Below are positions 1 to 4,999 of a stretch of 7,787 nucleotides of DNA, piece after piece. Source of the stretch: Gammaproteobacteria bacterium (lineage in GTDB: Bacteria; Pseudomonadota; Gammaproteobacteria; Xanthomonadales; Xanthomonadaceae); contig JAPLSI010000172.1 of assembly GCA_026398715.1 (NCBI GenBank), positions 1 through 7,787 on the forward strand. The letters are read 5' to 3'. How positions within the stretch are numbered: the first letter of the stretch is position 1; each line of letters starts with the position of its first letter. The position numbers and the translations under genes are program-made. The notes beneath the pieces were generated by a model. That model was not told where the DNA came from. It did no database searches and saw only the letters and a program-made list of their open reading frames with translations.

Positions 1-614
1 ATGACGGTATGGCCGTAGGGATGCGTCTTCTGATAGATCTTGTCGACGAGTGCGTTGTATGTGCGGCCGTAGGGCTGGTTCTCGCCCTGGCGCTTTTCGT
101 TCTGCACCACGCCGCGCTGTTCGTCCAGGTCGGCCTGGTCGATGGCGCCAAGCAGGTGGCCCATGCGGTCCGATTCCATGAACAACGCGGTATCAAGCGC
201 GGTGGTCGGCACGTTCTGGAAATAATTGGTGCGGTCGGTATTGGTCGTGCCGTTCTGGTCGGTCACGCCGACCTGCTTGAACGGTGCGAAGTATTCACCC
301 GGATGGTTTTCCGAGCTCTGGAACATCAGGTGTTCGAACAAGTGGGCGAAGCCGGACTTGCCCTGCGGTTCGTCTTTCGAACCCACGTGGTACCAGATGT
401 TCACCGCGACGATCGGGGCCTTGCGGTCCGTGTGCACGACCACGCGCAAGCCGTTGGGCAAGGTGAATTGCTCGTAGGCGATGTCCACGCCGATCGGCGC
501 AGCGGCCGCGGGCGTCTTGGCGAAGGAGGCGGGAATCGTGCTGGCGGTGCCAAGCGCAAGGCCGAGGGCAAGCACGAGGTAACGGGCGCGGTTGGGGCGC
601 GACGGCTGGGTCAT
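1..614 (-). CDS. M16 family zinc metallopeptidase (insulinase/pitrilysin type), N-terminal part, cut by window edge
   Basis: Exported or periplasmic zinc protease of the M16 family; 204 N-terminal residues are visible and the gene runs off the left edge. A signal peptide is clear: basic start, hydrophobic stretch at about residues 11-25 and small-residue cleavage options near 31-33 (SFA). The catalytic domain begins near residue 43. It contains the inverted zinc motif HLFEH (H91, E94 catalytic base, H95), the family segment TTNTDRTNYF (123-132) and the third zinc ligand E173 in VVQNEKRQ, with spacing normal for the family. Bacterial members are usually about 450 or 900 residues, so most of the protein, including the inactive C-terminal half, is missing here. 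Start chosen at the ATG at 614, with an AGGTG 6 nt upstream and the signal peptide directly following. It is divergent from the gene at 707. The exact substrate cannot be told. The family call is very secure. Confidence 0.95.
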   Translation of the reverse strand, partial: MTQPSRPNRARYLVLALGLALGTASTIPASFAKTPAAAAPIGVDIAYEQFTLPNGLRVVVHTDRKAPIVAVNIWYHVGSKDEPQGKSGFAHLFEHLMFQSSENHPGEYFAPFKQVGVTDQNGTTNTDRTNYFQNVPTTALDTALFMESDRMGHLLGAIDQADLDEQRGVVQNEKRQGENQPYGRTYNALVDKIYQKTHPYGHTV

Positions 615-654
615 GGGGTACACCTGGGAAGGGACGGATGGAAAAACGCCCTAC

Positions 655-684
655 ATCCTAGCCGCGATTTACGCGGCGTACACT
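655..684. promoter_or_regulatory. Divergent promoter region with a 6-bp dyad between two -10-like elements
   Basis: The gap between the divergent M16 gene and the gene at 707 contains a perfect inverted repeat, GCCGCG-ATTTA-CGCGGC (661-677). Immediately left of it, on the minus strand, is TAGGAT (655-660), a -10-like hexamer for the M16 gene. One base to its right, on the plus strand, is TACACT (679-684), a -10-like hexamer for the rightward gene. Neither has a recognisable -35 at 16-18 bp. The dyad fills the spacer of both candidate promoters, so a bound regulator would affect both directions. The dyad is seen directly; the promoter assignment is inference. It could also be a simple GC-rich hairpin. 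Confidence 0.4.
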
Positions 685-706
685 AGGTCGATGGGCATAG
701 TTGGCC

Positions 707-1498
707 ATGCACACGGCCTTTACGACCCGCTTATGCGCCCTGTCCTGCGCCCTGTTCGCGGGCCAGTCGCTGGCTGCCGACCCTGCGCTTGCGTTCGAGG
801 AAGGGGTCGCGCGCAACCCGGCCACGTCGGCCGAAATGTATCGGGAACAACACTGGATCCGCAGCCAGGCCGGCCGCCCGGTGGAGCGCCTTGTCCTGTA
901 TCGCTGCCCGGATGGCACGCCGTTCGCCCGCAAGCGCGTGGACTACCGCAACTCGGCCATCTCTCCTGCATTCGCCTTCGAAGACCGCCGCCACGGCCAT
1001 CGCGAAGGCCTTCGCCGCGCGTCCGCGCCAACCCTGTTCTTTCAGGCGCCGGGCGCGGTGGCCGAGCGTTTGGCGCGCATCGACAAGTCCGGCTTCGTTG
1101 CGGACGCCGGCTTCGACGAGTTCATCCGCCGCCACTGGTCGGCGCTGGCGGCGGGCCGCGCGATGCCCCTGGAATTCGCGCTGCCTTCGCGCCTGCGCAG
1201 CCTGCCCTTCTCGGTCCGCCGCCAGGGCGCAGCCATGATTGCCGGCGAGATGGCCTGGGTCTTCCAGCTCAAGCTCGATGGCTTGCTGGGGCTGGTCGCG
1301 CCCAGCATCGAGGTCAGCTACGGACAGGCCAGCCAGCGCCTGTTGCGCTTCCAGGGCCTGAGCAACCTGCGCGACGACGCCGGCAAGGGCCAGCTTGTCG
1401 CGCGCATCGATTTTCCGAAGTCTGCCGCCAGCTCCGACGAGGGCCGCTGGCAGGCCGCCGCCGCGACGCCCCTGTCCGCGTGCCGGACCGGACGCTGA
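707..1498 (+). CDS. Secreted protein of unknown function (263 aa)
   Basis: I do not recognise this family. The frame is supported by strong GC bias at third codon positions and by a signal peptide: MHTAFTTR, a hydrophobic core and predicted cleavage after SLA at residue 23 (mature start ADPALAF). The mature protein of about 240 residues has no membrane segment, so it is probably periplasmic or secreted. Notable segments are YRCPDGTPFARKRVDY (65-80) and a C-terminal region that looks beta-rich (about 183-236: MAWVFQLKLDG, IEVSYGQASQRLLRF, GQLVARIDF). Only two cysteines remain after the signal peptide (C67 and C259), which could form a disulfide. The start is uncertain: the ATG at 707 and an in-frame TTG at 701 differ by two codons, and neither has a Shine-Dalgarno sequence. 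It is divergent from the M16 peptidase, which hints at shared control. No terminator is visible after it. Confidence 0.8.
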   Translation: MHTAFTTRLCALSCALFAGQSLAADPALAFEEGVARNPATSAEMYREQHWIRSQAGRPVERLVLYRCPDGTPFARKRVDYRNSAISPAFAFEDRRHGHREGLRRASAPTLFFQAPGAVAERLARIDKSGFVADAGFDEFIRRHWSALAAGRAMPLEFALPSRLRSLPFSVRRQGAAMIAGEMAWVFQLKLDGLLGLVAPSIEVSYGQASQRLLRFQGLSNLRDDAGKGQLVARIDFPKSAASSDEGRWQAAAATPLSACRTGR

Positions 1499-1541
1499 AG
1501 CGGACGCCGGCGACCGGGAACGGACACCCAGGCGGCGCCGC

Positions 1542-1564
1542 AAATCTCTGATTTAAAACGTTTT
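1542..1564. repeat. AT-rich pair of short palindromes upstream of the sigma-54 promoter
   Basis: Two adjoining palindromes stand out from GC-rich surroundings: AAATC-TCT-GATTT (1542-1554) and AAAACGTTTT (1555-1564). They end about 7 bp before the -24 box of the promoter at 1571, that is about 35-55 bp upstream of the expected transcription start. That position would suit IHF or another bending protein; the match to the IHF consensus is only partial (AATC then TTA at the right distance). Activator sites of sigma-54 promoters usually lie farther upstream. The repeats are seen directly; the role is inference. Confidence 0.35.
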
Positions 1565-1570
1565 TCTGGA

Positions 1571-1586
1571 TGGCACGGTTCCTGCT
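1571..1586 (+). promoter_or_regulatory. Sigma-54 (RpoN) -24/-12 promoter
   Basis: TGGCACGGTTCCTGCT matches the sigma-54 consensus TGGCACG-N4-TTGCW with one mismatch (C for the first T of the -12 box). The invariant GG (1572-1573) and GC (1584-1585) have the required spacing. It lies between genes, on the coding strand, with an expected start near 1597, about 25 nt before the ATG at 1622 and upstream of its Shine-Dalgarno sequence GGAG (1612-1615). An alternative reading as an extended -10 (TGC-TAAATC, 1583-1591) lacks a -35. Sigma-54 promoters need an enhancer-binding activator; I cannot identify its site. Confidence 0.65.
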
Positions 1587-1621
1587 AAATCCCTGTTGAA
1601 CCGATGCAACCGGAGCCAGCC

Positions 1622-1876
1622 ATGAACCTTTCCACCCAACTCAACCGCGGCGCACTCGCCTTGCCCATGCTGGCCATGTTCGTGCTGCTGGGTTTCGTGG
1701 CCGGCGAGCCGGTGCAGGCCGAGGCCCGGGCCCACGTTGCCCACATCGCGCAGCAGCGCCTGCTTGAAGGCTTATGCAAAATCGACGGCGGCAAGTCCCG
1801 CATCCTGGTGCTTTCGCAGGCGCCGGCCGACCTGGGCCAACTGGTGGTTCGCTGGAAGGCGCCCTGCCGCGCGTAA
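1622..1876 (+). CDS. Small exported two-cysteine protein of unknown function (84 aa)
   Basis: Unrecognised small protein. The start at 1622 is chosen because GGAG (1612-1615) lies 6 nt upstream; an in-frame ATG at 1604 has no ribosome-binding site. The N-terminus is a signal sequence or anchor: MNLSTQLNRG followed by a hydrophobic run (about 11-27) and small-residue cleavage options VQA (33) or AEA (35). The mature part would be only about 50 residues, rich in Ala, Arg and Gln (HVAHIAQQRLLEGLCKIDGG), with two cysteines (C52 and C82) that could pair in the periplasm. If it is not cleaved it is a single-pass inner-membrane protein. A near-consensus sigma-54 promoter directly upstream supports a real, regulated gene. 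The stop is 8 nt before trmL, so the two may share a transcript. No function can be assigned. Confidence 0.65.
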   Translation: MNLSTQLNRGALALPMLAMFVLLGFVAGEPVQAEARAHVAHIAQQRLLEGLCKIDGGKSRILVLSQAPADLGQLVVRWKAPCRA

Positions 1877-1884
1877 ACTGCGGC

Positions 1885-2346
1885 ATGGTTCGTGTCCTGC
1901 TGTGGCAACCGGAAATTCCGCCGAATACCGGCAACATCATCCGCCTGTGCGCAAACACCGGCGCCGAATTGCACCTGATCGGTCCCCTGGGTTTCGAACT
2001 CGACGACGCGCGCCTGCGCCGCGCGGGACTCGACTACCACGAATTTGCAAACGTCCGCGTGCACGAATCCCTGCCTGCTTGCCTGGCGGCGATCGATTCG
2101 CCGCGACTGTTCGCCTTTTCGACGCGCGCATCGGTTCGCCACGACAAGATCGAATACCAAGCCGGTGATGCGCTGCTGTTCGGCCCCGAGTCGCGCGGAC
2201 TACCTGAGTCATTACTCGAGGACATCCCAACTTCGCAGCGGCTGCGCATTCCGATGCGGGAAGGCCAACGCAGCCTCAATCTGTCGAATGCCGTCGCCGT
2301 TGCTGTATTCGAGGCCTGGCGCCAGCACGATTTCGCGATGCGCTGA
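1885..2346 (+). CDS. trmL: tRNA (cytidine(34)/uridine(34)-2'-O)-methyltransferase TrmL
   Basis: SPOUT-class methyltransferase that uses S-adenosylmethionine to 2'-O-methylate the wobble nucleotide 34 of tRNA-Leu isoacceptors (formerly YibK). At 153 residues it matches the family size (E. coli 157). Hallmarks are the N-terminal PEIPPNTGNIIRLCANTG (9-26), the strongly conserved RRAGLDYHEF (45-54), and the knot-forming cofactor loops LLFGPESRGLP (97-107) and IPMREGQRSLNLSNAVAV (122-139). The ATG at 1885 starts exactly where the family alignment begins; the frame is open further upstream but that part overlaps the preceding gene and is not conserved. There is no Shine-Dalgarno sequence. TAAACT (1874-1879) lies at -10 distance from the ATG, so a leaderless message is possible; coupling to the upstream gene, whose stop is 8 nt away, is the alternative. 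In E. coli trmL closes the yibN-grxC-secB-gpsA-cysE cluster. Confidence 0.97.
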   Translation: MVRVLLWQPEIPPNTGNIIRLCANTGAELHLIGPLGFELDDARLRRAGLDYHEFANVRVHESLPACLAAIDSPRLFAFSTRASVRHDKIEYQAGDALLFGPESRGLPESLLEDIPTSQRLRIPMREGQRSLNLSNAVAVAVFEAWRQHDFAMR

Positions 2347-2363
2347 ATCTTGCGATGCGCTGA
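2335..2363 (+). repeat. 12-bp direct repeat duplicating the trmL stop region
   Basis: GCGATGCGCTGA occurs at 2335-2346, where it holds the last trmL codons and the stop, and again at 2352-2363, five bases later. It looks like a small local duplication, perhaps from replication slippage. The second copy also forms GCGAT-N6-ATCGC (2352-2367). No function is evident. Confidence 0.6.
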
Positions 2364-2422
2364 TCGCAGTCGGCATGACCTTCGGCAGGTTTTTATTCGG
2401 CGCGCGCTCACGTATCCTCCTC

Positions 2423-2476
2423 GGCGGCTCGACACAAGTCGGCTGCCACGCCCCATGGACGTGGCATTTCTTTTTT
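2423..2476 (+). promoter_or_regulatory. Candidate transcription attenuator in the leader of the first ax21 gene
   Basis: Two hairpins share bases and cannot form together. The first (2423-2447) pairs GGCGGC with GCTGCC and CGAC with GTCG around the loop ACAA: 10 pairs, one of them G-U, with one bulged T at 2429. The second is the terminator stem TGCCACG/CGTGGCA (2444-2466), followed by a T-rich tract (2467-2476). They overlap at 2444-2447, so the first would disrupt more than half of the terminator stem. Only 17 bases separate the T tract from the ATG at 2494, which leaves no room for a promoter between them. Transcripts of the gene must therefore pass the terminator. No promoter upstream is convincing; TATCCT (2413-2418) is a weak -10 candidate but would start transcription inside the first hairpin. 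The pairings are seen in the sequence; regulation is inference. Confidence 0.45.
2444..2476 (+). terminator. Intrinsic terminator between trmL and the first ax21 gene
   Basis: A perfect 7-bp stem TGCCACG/CGTGGCA (2444-2450 with 2460-2466) with a 9-nt loop is followed by TTTCTTTTTT (2467-2476), nine T in ten bases. This is a standard factor-independent terminator for transcripts coming from trmL. It ends two bases before the Shine-Dalgarno sequence AGGA (2478-2481) of the next gene, which makes it part of that gene's leader too. Confidence 0.75.
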
Positions 2477-2493
2477 CAGGATCCTAAAAAAAT

Positions 2494-3069
2494 ATGAAGC
2501 GTTCCCTTATTGCACTTGCCCTGGCCGCCATCCTCCCGATCTCGGCACAGGCCGGCGAGCTGAACTACAACTACGTGCAGGCCAGCTACCTGAACTCCGA
2601 TTTCGTCGGCGAAAACTTCGATGGCTACGGCCTGGAAGGTTCGTTCGCGTTCAATGAGAATTTCTACGGTTCGGTCTCCTATCGCAACGTCGACAACGGC
2701 GATTTCGACATCGGTTTCGACGAAACCGTGCTGAACCTTGGCTGGCGTCGCGCGATGAACGACAAGGCCGACTTCATCGCTGAAGTGGGCTATGTCAACG
2801 TCGGCGTCGATCTCGGCATCGCCTCCGACAGCGCCGACGGCTACCGCGTTGCCGCCGGCTTCCGCGGCAACTTCAACCCGAAGTTCGAAGGCAACGTCAA
2901 GCTGTACTACACCAACATCAATGACTTTGGCGACGGCGAGTTCGGCGGCCGCGTCGGTGGCGTGTTCCACATCAACCAGACCTGGGGCATCGTTGGTTCG
3001 TACGACACCACCAAGCTCGGTGGCGAAACGATCGACACCTGGGGCCTCGGCGTGCGCGCCAGCTTCTGA
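2494..3069 (+). CDS. ax21: Ax21-family outer-membrane beta-barrel protein, paralogue 1 (191 aa)
   Basis: Small outer-membrane protein of the Ax21 family. The signal peptide (MKRSLIALAL...AQA) is cleaved after residue 20. The mature 171 residues have the alternating polar/aromatic strands of an eight-stranded barrel and end in GVRASF, a C-terminal Phe of the type recognised by the BAM machinery. There are no cysteines. The mature start GELNYNYVQASY corresponds to LSYNxxEGxY in classical Ax21. Xanthomonas Ax21 was once reported as the ligand of rice receptor XA21 and a quorum signal; those reports were retracted, and outer-membrane location and vesicle association are what stands. The Shine-Dalgarno AGGA (2478-2481) is 12 nt from the ATG, rather long, across an A tract. 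A tandem paralogue follows at 3295. The upstream leader has an attenuator-like structure. The family call is firm; the function is not known. The symbol is given at family level, and orthology between the two copies and named Ax21 proteins is not resolved. Confidence 0.88.
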   Translation: MKRSLIALALAAILPISAQAGELNYNYVQASYLNSDFVGENFDGYGLEGSFAFNENFYGSVSYRNVDNGDFDIGFDETVLNLGWRRAMNDKADFIAEVGYVNVGVDLGIASDSADGYRVAAGFRGNFNPKFEGNVKLYYTNINDFGDGEFGGRVGGVFHINQTWGIVGSYDTTKLGGETIDTWGLGVRASF

Positions 3070-3090
3070 TACCTGCAACATCGCTTGAAG

Positions 3091-3118
3091 AAAAGCCCGG
3101 CGAAAGCCGGGCTTTTTT
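3091..3118 (+). terminator. Intrinsic terminator after ax21 paralogue 1
   Basis: A perfect 7-bp stem GCCCGGC/GCCGGGC (3095-3101 with 3106-3112) closed by a GAAA tetraloop is followed by six T (3113-3118) and preceded by AAAA. It lies 22 bp after the stop codon, so the two ax21 genes are probably separate transcription units. Confidence 0.93.
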
Positions 3119-3160
3119 CATGCGCGCGCGAAATGCGCGCCGCGCCACTCATGGAATTGT

Positions 3161-3189
3161 TAAGGGTTTTTCTCCGTGCGGGCGATTAA
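3161..3189 (+). promoter_or_regulatory. Candidate promoter of ax21 paralogue 2, weakly sigma-28 (FliA)-like
   Basis: A promoter is expected between the terminator ending at 3118 and the gene at 3295. The best element I see is TAAGGGTT (3161-3168), then 12 bp, then GGCGATTAA (3181-3189). This resembles the flagellar sigma-28 pattern TAAAGTTT-N11/12-GCCGATAA, with two mismatches in the -35 and one in the core of the -10. As a sigma-70 promoter the same stretch is poor: TTGTTA at 3157 has nothing good 17 bp downstream. The call is tentative. Confidence 0.25.
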
Positions 3190-3251
3190 GTTCCCCGTTC
3201 AGGATCATGCAGTTAAGTGGAAATTGCGGATGCGGCCGCGACACTGGCGCC

Positions 3252-3286
3252 GCTCCCCCAAGGAGCCCATGTCTTGAAATCAAGGA
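3252..3286 (+). promoter_or_regulatory. Leader with mini-ORF and two hairpins that cover ribosome-binding sites
   Basis: Upstream of ax21 paralogue 2 lies AAGGAG (3260-3265) followed three bases later by ATG-TCT-TGA (3269-3277), a two-codon reading frame. Its GGAGC pairs perfectly with GCTCC in the hairpin GCTCC-CCCAA-GGAGC (3252-3266). The real gene's AAGGA (3282-3286) is likewise in the hairpin CTTG-AAAT-CAAG (3273-3284), whose left arm overlaps the mini-ORF stop. A ribosome on the mini-ORF would open the second hairpin and expose the gene's site. The stems are short (4-5 bp), so this may be chance. Confidence 0.3.
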
Positions 3287-3294
3287 TAACGATC

Positions 3295-3849
3295 ATGAAC
3301 AAGTCGCTGTTTGCACTGGCTCTCGCTGCCGCCCTTCCGTTCGCCGCGCAGGCGCAGGAAAAGGACCTCAGCTACAACTGGATCGAGGGCAACTACGCCA
3401 ACCTCGACAACAGCACCGATGGCTGGGGCTTGCGTGGTTCCTACGAATTCGGCGCGTCCGGCCTGTACGGCCTGGCGGGCTACAGCTGGCTCGACGCCGA
3501 CACGCCGCTGGGCGACGTCAACGTCAAGGCCAACGAAGTGGGCCTGGGCTATCACCATGCCATCGCCGACCAGACCGACCTGATCACTGAACTGGCCTAT
3601 CGCAATGCCCGCGGCGGCGGCGTCAACATCGACGGCGGCCGTGCGTCGGTCGGCGTGCGTTCGGCCATGACCAAGAACTTCGAAGGTTTCGTCAAGGCCA
3701 ACTACTACGACCTGAGCGATTACAGCGGTGACGTGTCCGGCACCGTCGGCGCGCAGTACAAGTTCAACCCGATGTGGGGCGTTACTGCTGAAGCCGAAGT
3801 CGGCAACGGCGACCAGGCCTACCTGTTGGGCGTGCGCGCCAGCTTCTGA
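3295..3849 (+). CDS. ax21: Ax21-family outer-membrane beta-barrel protein, paralogue 2 (184 aa)
   Basis: Second member of the tandem Ax21-family pair. Start at 3295: AAGGA (3282-3286) is 8 nt upstream and a typical signal peptide follows (MNKSLFALAL...AQA, cleavage after residue 20); the frame is open further upstream, but that part is not signal-like. The mature start QEKDLSYNWIEGNY is closer than paralogue 1 to the classical Ax21 N-terminus (LSYNxxEGxY as I recall it), followed by TDGWGLRGSYEFG. The 164-residue mature chain has barrel-type strands, no cysteines and the C-terminal outer-membrane signature GVRASF. The two paralogues share signal-peptide pattern, DGxGLxGSxxF, KFxxN/NPM-type segments and an identical final stretch of DNA, but differ widely between, so the duplication is old. 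It has its own leader and terminator, which suggests independent expression. Biochemical function is unknown. The symbol is at family level. Confidence 0.9.
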   Translation: MNKSLFALALAAALPFAAQAQEKDLSYNWIEGNYANLDNSTDGWGLRGSYEFGASGLYGLAGYSWLDADTPLGDVNVKANEVGLGYHHAIADQTDLITELAYRNARGGGVNIDGGRASVGVRSAMTKNFEGFVKANYYDLSDYSGDVSGTVGAQYKFNPMWGVTAEAEVGNGDQAYLLGVRASF

Positions 3850-3870
3850 TCGCAAGCCACGCGCGGAATG

Positions 3871-3900
3871 AAAAAACCCGGCTTCGGCCGGGCTTTTTTT
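3871..3900. terminator. Bidirectional intrinsic terminator between ax21 paralogue 2 and gpsA
   Basis: The stem CCCGGC/GCCGGG (3877-3882 with 3887-3892) closed by a TTCG tetraloop is flanked by six A (3871-3876) on the left and, after a C, seven T (3894-3900) on the right. It therefore reads as a terminator on both strands. It lies between the convergent ends of ax21 paralogue 2 (stop at 3849) and gpsA (stop at 3934) and can serve both. Confidence 0.92.
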
Positions 3901-3933
3901 CTTTGGCAACGTACTCGCGCGAAGGCAATGAAA

Positions 3934-4968
3934 TCAGTGCGCTTCGAACAGGCCTTCCGGATATTCGGGCTTCTGCTCGCGCGCCAGGATGATCTTCAGG
4001 CCTTCCTTCGGCGTGATCTCTTCGTGCAACACACGCTGCACCAGTTCCGAGATCGGCAGCTCGATGCCATGGCGATTGGCCAGGCGCATCACTTCATCCA
4101 CCGTGTCCACCGACTCCACCACCTGGCCGATTTCCTTCACCGCCTCGCTGATGGACTGGCCGCGGCCCAGGGCCAGGCCAAGGCGGCGGTTGCGGGACAG
4201 ATCGCCGGTGCTGGTAAGCACCAGGTCGCCCAGGCCGGCCAGGCCCATCAACGTTTCCGCGCGACCGCCCAGCGCGACATTGAGTCGCAGCATTTCGTTC
4301 AAGCCACGGGTTATCAGGCCGGCGCGCGCATTCAAGCCCAGGCTCATGCCGTCGGCGACGCCGGTCGCCACGGCGAGCACGTTCTTCATCGCACCGCCCA
4401 ACTCGGCGCCCAGCATGTCGCTGCCGGTGTAGGCGCGGAATGCAGGACCATGCAGCGCCTCGGCGACCAGCAACGCAAAATCCTCGTCGTCCGAATGCAC
4501 GGTGACCGCCGTCGGCAAGCCGATCGCCACTTCACGCGCGAACGATGGACCGGTCACCACGGCAAGCGGGACGTCGGGACCGAGGATCTCGGCCGCCACT
4601 TCGTGCAGGAAGCGACCCGAGCCCGGCTCGAAGCCCTTCGTCGCCCAGGCCACGCCGGTGCCTGGCCTGCGCAACGGCGCCAAGGCATGCAGGGTCTGGT
4701 TGAAGGCGTGGCTCGGCGTGACCACCAGCAACAGTTCGGCCGATTGCACCGCGGCGGCAAGATCGGTCGTTGCGCGCAAGGATGCCGGCAAGGGAATGCC
4801 CGGCAGGTAGCGCGTGTTCTCGTGTTGCTTGTCTATCGCTTCTATCTGCGCAGCGTTGCGCCCCCACAGCGTGGTGGGGTAATCGTGCCGCGCCAGCAGC
4901 GCAGCCAACGCCGTGCCCCAGGAACCTGCCCCGAGCACGGTGATGTTCAGCTTCTTTTCTTCGCTCAT
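3934..4968 (-). CDS. gpsA: NAD(P)-dependent glycerol-3-phosphate dehydrogenase GpsA
   Basis: Cytoplasmic enzyme that reduces dihydroxyacetone phosphate to sn-glycerol-3-phosphate with NAD(P)H, the entry step of phospholipid synthesis. Its 344 residues match the family (E. coli 339). The N-terminal Rossmann fold has [14 protein letters not shown] (9-22), then WATKG (108-112) and [10 protein letters not shown] (138-147). The C-terminal helical domain has [19 protein letters not shown] (189-207) with the catalytic lysine K195, [11 protein letters not shown] (242-252) and the substrate-phosphate segment LSRNRRLG (257-264). The start at 4968 is chosen because [15 protein letters not shown] is a normal GpsA N-terminus; the frame is open 36 codons further but that part overlaps secB. 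A GGTGG 4 nt upstream is a modest Shine-Dalgarno sequence. It lies 31 nt after secB on the same strand and probably shares its transcript. It ends at the bidirectional terminator. Confidence 0.97.
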   Translation of the reverse strand: MSEEKKLNITVLGAGSWGTALAALLARHDYPTTLWGRNAAQIEAIDKQHENTRYLPGIPLPASLRATTDLAAAVQSAELLLVVTPSHAFNQTLHALAPLRRPGTGVAWATKGFEPGSGRFLHEVAAEILGPDVPLAVVTGPSFAREVAIGLPTAVTVHSDDEDFALLVAEALHGPAFRAYTGSDMLGAELGGAMKNVLAVATGVADGMSLGLNARAGLITRGLNEMLRLNVALGGRAETLMGLAGLGDLVLTSTGDLSRNRRLGLALGRGQSISEAVKEIGQVVESVDTVDEVMRLANRHGIELPISELVQRVLHEEITPKEGLKIILAREQKPEYPEGLFEAH

Positions 4969-4999
4969 GCAGCCACCAAGGCTACCGATGCGGGCCGAT

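Noticed and set aside
9..686. 225-codon plus-strand frame opposite the M16 peptidase
   Set aside because: It is the reverse complement of a coding frame with intact zinc-ligand motifs; the translation is low in structure and rich in His, Val and Arg, as expected of a shadow.
592..1551. 319-codon plus-strand frame and a 270-codon minus-strand frame over the unknown secreted gene
   Set aside because: Both are Arg/Pro/Ala-rich shadows. The frame starting at 707 alone has a signal peptide and GC-biased third positions.
2378..2397. ACCT-TCGGC-AGGT followed by TTTTATT as an earlier trmL terminator
   Set aside because: The stem is only four pairs; the terminator at 2444-2476 is far stronger.
3120..3146. 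GCGCGC-rich alternating stretch after the first ax21 terminator
   Set aside because: The repeated ATGCGCGC and its self-pairing are expected in GC-rich intergenic DNA; no gene or site is supported.
2476..3909. Long minus-strand frames opposite both ax21 genes (201 and 209 codons)
   Set aside because: Each lies opposite a clear signal-peptide plus beta-barrel gene; codon bias that avoids TTA, CTA and TCA leaves the other strand open.
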